From Acidobacteria bacterium UBA7540 (GTDB lineage Bacteria > Acidobacteriota > Terriglobia > UBA7540): a stretch of DNA of 5,367 nucleotides. Positions 1 through 5,367 of this stretch are shown here, piece after piece; positions within the stretch are counted from its first letter, which is position 1, and each line of letters starts with the position of its first letter. A model generated the notes under the pieces. It searched no databases. It saw only the letters and a program-made list of their open reading frames with translations, and was not told the DNA's origin. The stretch covers positions 1 through 5,367 of the forward strand of contig DLMI01000242.1 of assembly GCA_002478145.1 (NCBI GenBank). Direction: 5' to 3'. The position numbers were made by a program, and so were the translations under genes.

Positions 1-1383
1 CTGGAGTGGGAGCGATACCAGCAGTCGCTGACCACCGACTTCCTGAACTGGCAGGCTGCCCTGGTGAACGAGTACAAGCGGCCCGACCAGTTCGTCACCC
101 AAGACCTTGCGGGTCCGCCGCGCCCCGACGTGAATGAAGAGGATATCTCCCGCTCACTCGATATTTTGGCGGCCAATCCCTATCACGACACGCAGGACTG
201 CTACGACGGCGAATCTCCGAGCATGGCCGGAGATTACACCCGCTCGCTCAAGCAGACCAACTACCTGGTGACGGAGACCAACGCGCAGACGATTGGGTGG
301 GACTCAAAAAATCAATATCCTCCCTACGACGGCCAGCTCCGCCTGGATGTTTACACGCACACCTCTTCCGGCGCAAACATGGTGGAGTACTGGCATTGGC
401 ACTCCATCCACTACGGCCAGGAAACGTATTGGAAAGGCGTCCTCGCCCACGACCTCGAACCCAATCGCGCCTATGCGGAGGTCAGCCGCACGGCGCATGA
501 GCTGGAGCGCGTGGGGCCGGAAATTGTCGATGTCAAGCGTCCCAACAAGGTCGCCATTCTTTACAGCGATGATTCCTATTACGGCATCCAGTTCATGCCC
601 TTCAGCGACCACGCGGACTACCGCTCAATCCTATCCGGAATGTATCGTGCCCTGTACAAGCTGAATGTCGGGGTCGATTTCATCTTCTCTGACAGCACGA
701 ACCTTTCAAACTACAAAGTGATCGTTGTCCCTCCGCTTTACATTGCGAGCGACGACTTGCTGAACAAACTGGCCGACTACGTCCACCAGGGCGGCCACGT
801 GGTCATGGCGTTCAAGAGCGGCTTCTGCAACGAGTACTCAACGGTACGTTGGTCGATGGCGCCTGGACCTTTGCGGAAAGCGGCAGGCTTCCGCTACCAG
901 GAGTTCTCGAACTTGCGGCAGCCCGTGGCGCTTAAGGGTGACCCGTTCCAGGCGGGCGCTGACAACCGGGTCTCCGATTGGGCCGAAATGCTGATCCTGG
1001 AAGGCGCGCAGCCCTTGGCCTATTACGACCATCCCTTTTTTGGAAAGTATGCGGCCATCACGCGTAACCATTTCGGCGCAGGCACGCTGACCTACGAAGG
1101 CAGCCTCCTCTCGCCGGAGCTCCAGGAAAAAGTGCTGCTGGACGTGCTGAAACTCGCCGGCTTGAGCGGCCCGGACCAGCAGCTACCCCAGCCCGTGCGC
1201 GTCAAACATGGCGTAAACCGCCAAGGCAAAACGATCCACTATTACCTGAACTACTCGAGTGAAACTCAGACCTTTGTATATCCCTACGGTGCGGGTCGGG
1301 ATTTGCTGGGTCAGACGGCGGTGGCCCCGTCACAGTCGATTACGCTTAAACCCTGGGACCTCGCGATTGTCGAGGAGAAGTGA
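1..1383 (+). CDS. GH42-type beta-galactosidase, 5'-truncated by window edge
   Basis: The reading frame is open from base 1 to a TGA at 1381-1383, giving 460 residues; the start lies outside the window. GH42 proteins are usually about 650-700 residues, so roughly the first 200 are missing, including the Asn-Glu pair with the acid/base glutamate. Visible parts: the end of the TIM barrel (residues 1 to about 180) with the likely nucleophile Glu92 in LVTETNAQTIGW, where a Trp follows eight residues later as in characterised GH42 enzymes; a substrate-loop segment MVEYWHWHSIHYGQETYWKG; a flavodoxin-like middle (trimerisation) domain from about residue 182 (KVAILYSDDSYYG) to about 395; and a short C-terminal beta domain, about 399-460. 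The family hydrolyses terminal beta-galactosides. The exact substrate is unknown, and the loop differs from typical members (see findings). The gene is convergent with the rhomboid gene. The family call is firm; the substrate is not. Confidence 0.9.
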   Translation: MEWERYQQSLTTDFLNWQAALVNEYKRPDQFVTQDLAGPPRPDVNEEDISRSLDILAANPYHDTQDCYDGESPSMAGDYTRSLKQTNYLVTETNAQTIGWDSKNQYPPYDGQLRLDVYTHTSSGANMVEYWHWHSIHYGQETYWKGVLAHDLEPNRAYAEVSRTAHELERVGPEIVDVKRPNKVAILYSDDSYYGIQFMPFSDHADYRSILSGMYRALYKLNVGVDFIFSDSTNLSNYKVIVVPPLYIASDDLLNKLADYVHQGGHVVMAFKSGFCNEYSTVRWSMAPGPLRKAAGFRYQEFSNLRQPVALKGDPFQAGADNRVSDWAEMLILEGAQPLAYYDHPFFGKYAAITRNHFGAGTLTYEGSLLSPELQEKVLLDVLKLAGLSGPDQQLPQPVRVKHGVNRQGKTIHYYLNYSSETQTFVYPYGAGRDLLGQTAVAPSQSITLKPWDLAIVEEK

Positions 1384-1386
1384 TTA

Positions 1387-1433
1387 CGCTTTGGAGTGCG
1401 GCAGTCCGCCGCGGCGGACCGCACTCCAGAGCG
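1387..1433. repeat. GC-rich hairpin between convergent genes
   Basis: Bases 1387-1401 and 1419-1433 are reverse complements over 15 bp with one exception (T1391 opposite G1429, a possible G-U pair in RNA). Between them lies the bulge CAG and then the perfect 14-bp palindrome TCCGCCGCGGCGGA (1405-1418). A small extra hairpin GCGCC-TGC-GGCGC follows at 1431-1443. It starts four bases after the stop of the beta-galactosidase gene and lies about 85 bp past the stop of the rhomboid gene, so it could end or stabilise transcripts from both sides. No T-run follows on either strand, so it is not a classical intrinsic terminator. It resembles the dispersed palindromic repeats of REP type seen in many acidobacterial genomes, but a single copy cannot show that. 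Confidence 0.6.
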
Positions 1434-1517
1434 CCTGCGGCGCTTCCTCGATCCACGGGCAAGGGACGGCGGCCTTACGCGTAGATTTCGGGGTTGACAG
1501 GGTTAGGCGGGATCACG

Positions 1518-2261
1518 CTAATTAATCCAGCGGCCGGATTCGTCCTTCTTTTCCTGCTTTCGCATGTAGACTTCAAATTTGCCGCGCAACCGGGCGCGTC
1601 GCCACTCATGATACCGCAGTTGCAGGGTGTAAGGCAGGCTCCAGCCGCGGAGGTAAAGAAAGCCGAAGAGCATTCCTCCCAGGTGCGCAACGTGGCTGAT
1701 GCCCGATCCGGGGGTGCCGAAGGAACTAACCAGTTCGATTACTCCCATAATCACCACGAACCACTTCGCCTTGATCGGGATGATGAGATAGAGGTAAATT
1801 GGCCGATCAGGGAAAAGCATGCCATAGGCCAGCAAAAGGCCATAAATAGCCCCGGAGGCGCCGACCGTGGCCGCGCCCGTGCTGCCAGGGAAAACTGTGC
1901 TCAGCAACACATCAAAGATCCCGGCCCCGATCCCAGTTAGGAAGTAATAATAGAGGAACTTGCGGGCACCCCACAGGCTCTCGAGGTCTGACCCGAACAT
2001 CCAGAGCGCAAACATGTTGAAGAGGATGTGAAAAAAGCCCCAGTGGAGAAACAAGTAGCTGGCGAGTTCCCAGACATACAAGCGGTGGAGGACATCATAG
2101 GGTTGGAGCGCCAACCAGGCATAGGGCGCGCTCCAACCAAATATCTGCTGGGGAATGTAGGTGACCGCAAAGGCCGCCGTCGTAATGATGATCAATCGCT
2201 TGACCACCGGCGTGAGCGGCGGACCGAATGAGTACGAGACTTGCCGATAACGGGGCATCAT
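1518..2261 (-). CDS. Rhomboid-family intramembrane serine protease
   Basis: This 247-residue polytopic membrane protein should cleave transmembrane segments of other proteins within the lipid bilayer. The family signature is complete: HWGFFHILFN (His73, His78, Asn82) in the second membrane helix, the catalytic Ser136 in GASG, and the catalytic His193 in HVAHLGG. Hydrophobic segments near residues 22-38, 62-90, 100-121, 130-150, 154-181 and 189-205 fit the six-helix rhomboid core. IPIKAKW (161-167) is a phrase common in bacterial members. The tail after about residue 210 is basic and soluble (LRYHEWRRARLRGKFEVYMR). The substrate is unknown. The start is a double ATG; no clear Shine-Dalgarno sequence precedes it, and the only upstream in-frame candidates before the stop at 2322-2324 are CTG codons, so this start is chosen by default. 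The gene lies 189 bp downstream of the OPT transporter gene on the same strand, separated by heptad repeats. Confidence 0.95.
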   Translation of the reverse strand: MMPRYRQVSYSFGPPLTPVVKRLIIITTAAFAVTYIPQQIFGWSAPYAWLALQPYDVLHRLYVWELASYLFLHWGFFHILFNMFALWMFGSDLESLWGARKFLYYYFLTGIGAGIFDVLLSTVFPGSTGAATVGASGAIYGLLLAYGMLFPDRPIYLYLIIPIKAKWFVVIMGVIELVSSFGTPGSGISHVAHLGGMLFGFLYLRGWSLPYTLQLRYHEWRRARLRGKFEVYMRKQEKKDESGRWIN

Positions 2262-2293
2262 CAGAAGCGTACCACAAGAGCGGGCCGGAAGTG

Positions 2294-2314
2294 CAGGTGA
2301 CAGGTGACAGGTGT
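2294..2314. repeat. Tandem 7-bp repeat, CAGGTGA type
   Basis: Three contiguous heptads: CAGGTGA (2294-2300), CAGGTGA (2301-2307) and CAGGTGT (2308-2314). They lie 33 bp upstream of the rhomboid start codon and directly precede the TAAAGGG-type array, one base out of phase with it. Confidence 0.75.
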
Positions 2315-2315
2315 C

Positions 2316-2392
2316 GAAAGGTTAAAGGATAAAGGGTAAAAGCTAAAAACTTAAGGGTGGAAGGTAAAGGCTAAAGGGTAAAGGCTAAACGA
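2316..2392. repeat. Tandem 7-bp repeat, TAAAGGG/TAAAGGC type, left arm
   Basis: Eleven successive heptads in one phase. Clean units are TAAAGGA (2323), TAAAGGG (2330 and 2372) and TAAAGGC (2365 and 2379); diverged ones are GAAAGGT, TAAAAGC, TAAAAAC, TTAAGGG, TGGAAGG and TAAACGA. The period is strictly 7 bp with no indels, so the run is not under reading-frame constraint. Both the sequence and the arrangement recall the short tandemly repeated repetitive (STRR) heptamers described in filamentous cyanobacteria; the motif here is different. It forms an inverted repeat with the right arm at 2413-2454. Confidence 0.9.
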
Positions 2393-2412
2393 TAAAAAAG
2401 GCCAAGGGGTGT

Positions 2413-2454
2413 CCTTTACCCTTTATCCTTTACCCTTCACCCTTTAGCCTTTAC
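2413..2454. repeat. Inverted 7-bp repeat array, right arm, overlapping a stop codon
   Basis: Six contiguous heptads in one phase, the same family as the left arm but on the other strand: CCTTTAC, CCTTTAT, CCTTTAC, CCTTCAC, CCTTTAG, CCTTTAC. The last unit covers the stop codon of the OPT transporter gene (complement of 2451-2453), so the array starts at the end of that gene. Bases 2422-2454 pair with 2364-2396 at 30 of 33 positions around a 25-base loop, which predicts a long stem in the transporter's 3' untranslated RNA. Confidence 0.9.
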
Positions 2455-4565
2455 TCCAGTTTCTTCCGGCCCACGCCGAACAGCGCTCCGGCCATCCCCA
2501 GGAAAATCAGCAAGCCGAAAACGCTGGAGCCTGCGAGCCCGGGCCATAACTTGCTTCCGATGGCGACTTTTTGGTCTAGCTCGAATCCCACCAGCGCGGC
2601 CAGGATCAAGCCCCCGATGGAGCCGCCGGCGATGAGCCCCGCAGCAAACAAGGCGCCGCTGGAGACTTCGCCTTCCTGGCGCTTCGTATTCATCTGGAGC
2701 AGCCCACTCACCACGCCTCCCATAAAGATGGGCGCGGTGGTGGCAATGGGCAAATACGAACCCACTGCGAACGCCAGCGAACGCACGCCGCAGAGCTCCA
2801 TGACCACCACGATGAACACGCCAAGCAGCACCAGTCCCCAAGGCAGGCTGTGGCGCAGGATGCCGTTGATGACCGTGCTCATCAGCACGGCCTGGGGCGC
2901 GGGAAGGCGCTCGGAGCCGATGCCCACGCGCTCCTGGAAGTCAATCTGCTTATCGGCGGGATCGTAGTAGTAGCGGCCGTCCGGGATGGCATGCGAGCCG
3001 ATGACGTTGATCACCTGATAGTTCTTGCCGTTTTGTGAAGCCTCGCCCACCACGCGCATCTCCGCTGTCATCTCGACATTCTGCAAGGCGAGCGGCTCAA
3101 CCCGCGTGTAGGCCCGGTTGAGCAGAACCAAAGTGAATCCAATCACCAGAACGGAGGTGAGCGCGCCGACGATCATGGCAATTTCCGCGCTCCGGGGAGT
3201 CGCGCCCACCAGGAAACCTGTCTTTAGCGATTGCGAAGTCGCTCCACCCACCGCCGCGGCGATACACACGATGCCACCGATGGAAATCGCCACGGCAGGG
3301 TAAGCGCCGGAGGTCCAACCCGCGGCGACAAAGAGCAGGGACGTTAGCATCAGGGTTGCAATGGTCATGCCGGAAATTGGATTGGCGGAGGCTCCGATCA
3401 GTCCCACGATGCGTGCCGACACGGTCACGAAAAGGAAACCAAAAACCACCACCAGGACGGACGCCACCAGGTTTCCGCTGACCCCGGGATTGATTCGGAA
3501 GGCAAGTACGGCCCACACGATCAGGATCATCGCCAGCGAGCCGCCAAACACCACGGTGCTCGGCAGTTCTCTTTCCGTCCGGATGGCGGCAACGGGCTCC
3601 GCCCCGCCTTGGTCTTTTCGCAACTGTTGGAGGGTCGAGCGCAAGGCGCGCACGATGGTAGGCAGCGTGCGGCCCAAAGTGAAAAGCCCCGCCGTAGCCA
3701 CGGCGCCGGCGCCGATGGGGCGGATGTAGGCGCGCCAGAGGGCGAAGGAATCCATGTCGCGGATCAGGACAGTGCCGGGGAAAATGGGATGCTCGATCCC
3801 CGCTCCAAAGAACTTGATCATGGGAATGATGACTAGCCAGGAGAGCACCCCGCCGGCAAAAATCATCCCCGCCGTGCGCGGGCCGATGATGTAACCCACG
3901 CCCAGGTATTCCGGCGTGACGTCCGCCGCCAGGGTGGCCCCGGGATACCACCCCGGCTGGTAGATCGGTCGTGGCCGCCAGAACAGCAAGGCTTCATTCA
4001 GAAACTTGTAAACAAGCCCCAGACCGAAACCGGCAAAGACCTTTCCAGCGAAGCTGCCGCCCTTTTCGCCCGCGATGAGCACGTCCGCGCAAGCGGTGCC
4101 TTCGGGATAGGTCAGCGCGCCGTGCTCCACCACATTCAACTGGTGTCGCAAGGGAATCACAAAAAGGACGCCCAGCACGCTGCCCACGAGTGCCAGCAGC
4201 AGAACGCGGGGGATATCCGAAACACCGAGCGAATAGCCGAGGAAAATCAGCGCCGGCAAGGTGAAAACCACACCGGCAGCAATGGATTCGCCCGCCGAAC
4301 CCGCCGTCTGCACGATGTTGTTTTCGAGGATAGTCGATCGCCCCAGCCACTTGAAGATGCTGATGGAAAGCACCGCGACGGGAATTGAGGCGCTCACCGT
4401 CAGCCCGGCGCGCAGCGCCAGGTAGACAGTGACCGCCCCGAAGACGATGCCCAGCAGGGCGCCCAGGATGACTGCGCGCAGTGTGAATTCGGGGATTATC
4501 TTCTCGGGTGGCACGTAGGGACGAAATACAGCTTTTTGGCTTTCTTGTGGCGATTGAGTGGCCAT
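2451..4565 (-). CDS. OPT-family oligopeptide transporter
   Basis: This 704-residue integral inner-membrane protein belongs to the prokaryotic branch of the oligopeptide transporter (OPT) family. Members are secondary carriers for small peptides or metal-chelate substrates; the substrate here cannot be read from sequence. Family phrases: NNIVQTAGSAGES (82-94), LTYPEGTACADVL (151-163), SANPISGMTIATL (393-405) and LKTGFLVGATPR (447-458). About 14-16 hydrophobic segments are visible. A soluble charged stretch of about 75 residues (487-562, around TRVEPLALQNVEM to IDFQERVGIG) sits between two membrane blocks. The length is normal for the family. The chosen ATG at 4565 is preceded by GAGGAG (4570-4575) with a 4-base gap. 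An upstream in-frame ATG at 4625 would add 20 residues that look non-native and has no comparable site. The stop lies inside a heptad repeat. Upstream is yqeY on the same strand, 171 bp away. Confidence 0.95.
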   Translation of the reverse strand: MATQSPQESQKAVFRPYVPPEKIIPEFTLRAVILGALLGIVFGAVTVYLALRAGLTVSASIPVAVLSISIFKWLGRSTILENNIVQTAGSAGESIAAGVVFTLPALIFLGYSLGVSDIPRVLLLALVGSVLGVLFVIPLRHQLNVVEHGALTYPEGTACADVLIAGEKGGSFAGKVFAGFGLGLVYKFLNEALLFWRPRPIYQPGWYPGATLAADVTPEYLGVGYIIGPRTAGMIFAGGVLSWLVIIPMIKFFGAGIEHPIFPGTVLIRDMDSFALWRAYIRPIGAGAVATAGLFTLGRTLPTIVRALRSTLQQLRKDQGGAEPVAAIRTERELPSTVVFGGSLAMILIVWAVLAFRINPGVSGNLVASVLVVVFGFLFVTVSARIVGLIGASANPISGMTIATLMLTSLLFVAAGWTSGAYPAVAISIGGIVCIAAAVGGATSQSLKTGFLVGATPRSAEIAMIVGALTSVLVIGFTLVLLNRAYTRVEPLALQNVEMTAEMRVVGEASQNGKNYQVINVIGSHAIPDGRYYYDPADKQIDFQERVGIGSERLPAPQAVLMSTVINGILRHSLPWGLVLLGVFIVVVMELCGVRSLAFAVGSYLPIATTAPIFMGGVVSGLLQMNTKRQEGEVSSGALFAAGLIAGGSIGGLILAALVGFELDQKVAIGSKLWPGLAGSSVFGLLIFLGMAGALFGVGRKKLE

Positions 4566-4569
4566 GAGT

Positions 4570-4575
4570 CTCCTC
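4570..4575 (-). promoter_or_regulatory. Ribosome binding site deciding the OPT transporter start
   Basis: GAGGAG on the minus strand, four bases before the ATG at 4565-4563. It favours this start over the in-frame ATG at 4625. Confidence 0.7.
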
Positions 4576-4677
4576 GAGGTGGCAATCGAAGCTAACCCGC
4601 CTGGCGCGACCTCCGCCCTTTGCATTTGGCGCGGGAGTGTGAGCGCCGCGTTTGTTCCCCTTTAGTCGGGCGTTAGG

Positions 4678-4710
4678 AAAAATGACGCTCAGCAATGGAT
4701 TGCTGATAGC
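4678..4710 (-). terminator. Possible weak intrinsic terminator after yqeY
   Basis: On the minus strand CAGCAAT and ATTGCTG (4699-4705 with 4690-4696) form a 7-bp perfect inverted repeat around CC. It can extend by GCT/AGC (4708-4710 with 4687-4689) across a 2-base bulge. Four bases later comes a run of five T (4682-4678). The stem is AT-rich and its drawn loop is only 2 bases, so in practice one pair must open; it is weak. It would separate yqeY from the OPT gene transcriptionally. Confidence 0.35.
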
Positions 4711-4735
4711 TGAAAGCTGACGACTGAAAGCTGCC
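4701..4735. repeat. Tandem 7-bp repeat, AGCTGAA type
   Basis: Five heptads in one phase: TGCTGAT, AGCTGAA, AGCTGAC, GACTGAA, AGCTGCC. The run ends one base from the yqeY stop codon (complement of 4737-4739), so it begins right after that gene in its own direction. It overlaps the terminator-like hairpin on its left side. Confidence 0.7.
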
Positions 4736-4736
4736 C

Positions 4737-5186
4737 TCACGCGCCGAGTTTGGCGCGAGCTTTCTCATTCACATGCTTACCGTCCACGCTTTTACCCGCC
4801 AGCTTTGCCATCGCAGCCTTCATCACCTTGCCCAGGTCTTTGGCGCTGATGGCGCTCGTCTCCTGGATGGCAGCAGCCACTGCGGCGTCAATTTCTTCCT
4901 CGCTTGCGCCCGCCGGCAAGTAACTCTCAATGATCTTGATCTCGGCTTCTTCCTTGTCCGCAAGGTCGTCGCGCCCGCCCTTGCGGAACTGCTCCACGGA
5001 ATCACGCCGCTGCTTTATGAGCGTGCGGAGAACCGCCAGGGCCTCGGGATCTCCCACGGGCTTGCCGAGTTCAACCTTCTTATTCATGAGGGCTGCTTTC
5101 GCCATGCGGAGGACGGAGAGCCTTAGCTCTTCCCTCGCTTTCATGGCGGCAACCAAGTCCTTTTCAATCTGCTCCACGATTGGCAT
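4737..5186 (-). CDS. yqeY: GatB/YqeY domain-containing protein
   Basis: A 149-residue soluble cytoplasmic protein of the YqeY family, full length for the family (about 150). It is related to the C-terminal tail domain of GatB, the tRNA-binding part of the Asp/Glu-tRNA amidotransferase. The precise role of stand-alone YqeY is not settled. Visible marks: an N-terminal helical block MPIVEQIEKDLVAAMKAREE with RLSVLRMAKAAL (22-33), the strongly conserved RRDSVEQFRKGGRDDLADKE (60-79), IKIIESYLP (83-91), and the C-terminal tail-domain pattern DLGKVMKAAMAKL ending in GKHVNEKARAKL. The ATG is preceded by GGAGGGG at a 10-base spacing and by an extended -10 promoter element, so it probably starts its own transcript. 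Followed by AGCTGAA heptads, a weak terminator and then the OPT gene. Confidence 0.95.
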   Translation of the reverse strand: MPIVEQIEKDLVAAMKAREELRLSVLRMAKAALMNKKVELGKPVGDPEALAVLRTLIKQRRDSVEQFRKGGRDDLADKEEAEIKIIESYLPAGASEEEIDAAVAAAIQETSAISAKDLGKVMKAAMAKLAGKSVDGKHVNEKARAKLGA

Positions 5187-5196
5187 GCTGATTCAT

Positions 5197-5203
5197 CCCC
5201 TCC
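5197..5203 (-). promoter_or_regulatory. Ribosome binding site of yqeY
   Basis: GGAGGGG on the minus strand, 10 bases before the ATG at 5186. The spacing is on the long side, but the match is strong and supports this start. Confidence 0.7.
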
Positions 5204-5215
5204 GGATTCTTGCCG

Positions 5216-5224
5216 ACTATACCA
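5216..5224 (-). promoter_or_regulatory. Extended -10 promoter element for yqeY
   Basis: The minus strand reads TGGTATAGT: a TATAGT box (5 of 6 to TATAAT) with the TG of an extended -10. No good -35 box stands at 16-18 bases; TTGCCC lies only 12 bases upstream. Transcription would start near 5208-5210, giving a leader of about 20-25 bases that contains the GGAGGGG site. Confidence 0.45.
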
Positions 5225-5285
5225 CAACCCTCAGGGCAATAGTGCCGTGTTTAGTTAGAACGTTCGCGAGAGCGCCCGCGCACTG

Positions 5286-5367
5286 TCATGCTGAGCGCAG
5301 CGAAGCATCTCGCCCTGCTGTTTGTCGGCGGAAAAATCCAGGGCGAGATTCTTCGCTCCGCTCCGCT
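5286..5367. repeat. Dispersed inverted repeat, truncated by window edge
   Basis: Starts with GTCATGCTGAGCGCAGCGAA, a form of the GTCATTCTGAGCG-like repeat I know from intergenic DNA of Acidobacteriota and several other phyla. The left arm 5294-5317 and right arm 5339-5362 are reverse complements at 22 of 24 positions (mismatches at 5298/5358 and 5306/5350) around a 21-base spacer. The right arm carries a doubled CCGCT at 5358-5367, where the window stops, so the outer part of this arm is not seen. It sits about 60-70 bp upstream of the yqeY promoter and encodes nothing evident. Confidence 0.7.

Noticed and set aside
2316..2454. Telomere-like repeat or CRISPR array
   Set aside because: The unit is TAAAGGG (CCCTTTA on the other strand), not the plant-type CCCTAAA/TTTAGGG. 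The units are contiguous, with no unique spacers of CRISPR size and no cas genes.
4566..4625. A 20-residue N-terminal extension of the OPT transporter
   Set aside because: The ATG at 4565 has GAGGAG at close spacing, and the extension adds a sequence not resembling the family N-terminus.
3994..4740. A 248-codon open frame on the minus strand overlapping the OPT gene start
   Set aside because: It runs out of frame through the OPT coding sequence, its translation is rich in Arg, Gly and Ala with no family motif, and the OPT protein is unmistakable there. The same holds for long frames at 3097-3951 (minus) and 1494-1940 (plus).
5164..5196. A 10-codon upstream ORF starting at the ATG complement of 5194-5196 and overlapping yqeY
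   Set aside because: It starts directly against the GGAGGGG site with no spacer, so it could not be initiated from it, and it is short enough to occur by chance.
5258..5265. GAACGTTC palindrome upstream of the yqeY promoter as an operator
   Set aside because: An isolated 8-bp palindrome is expected by chance at this scale; there is no second copy or nearby regulator gene.
1..5367. A defence, secondary-metabolite or other new multi-gene system
   Set aside because: All four genes belong to well-known families with housekeeping or uptake roles, and their spacing and orientation give no sign of a shared new system.

Overview
The window holds four protein-coding genes in moderately GC-rich DNA. 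No mobile element, CRISPR array or RNA gene was recognised. The gene set, the style of the proteins and above all the non-coding repeats (7-bp tandem runs, a GC-rich palindrome, and a copy of the family reading approximately 'GTCATgCTGAGCGcAGCGAAGcATCTC') suggest an Acidobacteriota-like soil bacterium. This placement is inference from memory of similar genomes; no marker gene here settles it.

Layout: (1) positions 1-1383, plus strand, the 3' two-thirds of a GH42-type beta-galactosidase that runs off the left edge; (2) 1384-1517, a short convergent intergenic gap with a strong GC-rich hairpin; (3) 1518-2261, minus strand, a rhomboid intramembrane serine protease; (4) 2262-2450, a gap made almost wholly of 7-bp repeats, arranged as two inverted arms; (5) 2451-4565, minus strand, an OPT-family oligopeptide transporter; (6) 4566-4736, a gap with a weak terminator-like hairpin and a second set of 7-bp repeats touching the upstream stop codon; (7) 4737-5186, minus strand, a GatB/YqeY-domain protein with a recognisable promoter and ribosome binding site; (8) 5187-5367, the yqeY upstream region and a dispersed inverted repeat cut by the right edge.

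The three minus-strand genes lie in the order yqeY, OPT transporter, rhomboid. They are not tightly packed (gaps of 171 and 189 bp, both with repeats), so a single operon is not evident and separate transcription is at least as likely. Functionally they look like ordinary housekeeping or nutrient genes: peptide or metal-chelate uptake, membrane proteolysis, a tRNA-amidotransferase-like protein, and a sugar hydrolase on the opposite strand.

I see no new multi-gene system. The most interesting signal is non-coding: three different 7-bp motifs (CAGGTGA, TAAAGGG/C and AGCTGAA) each occur as in-phase tandem runs. Two of the runs start at, or directly after, the stop codon of a minus-strand gene, and the TAAAGGG family forms two inverted arms with two competing perfect pairings.
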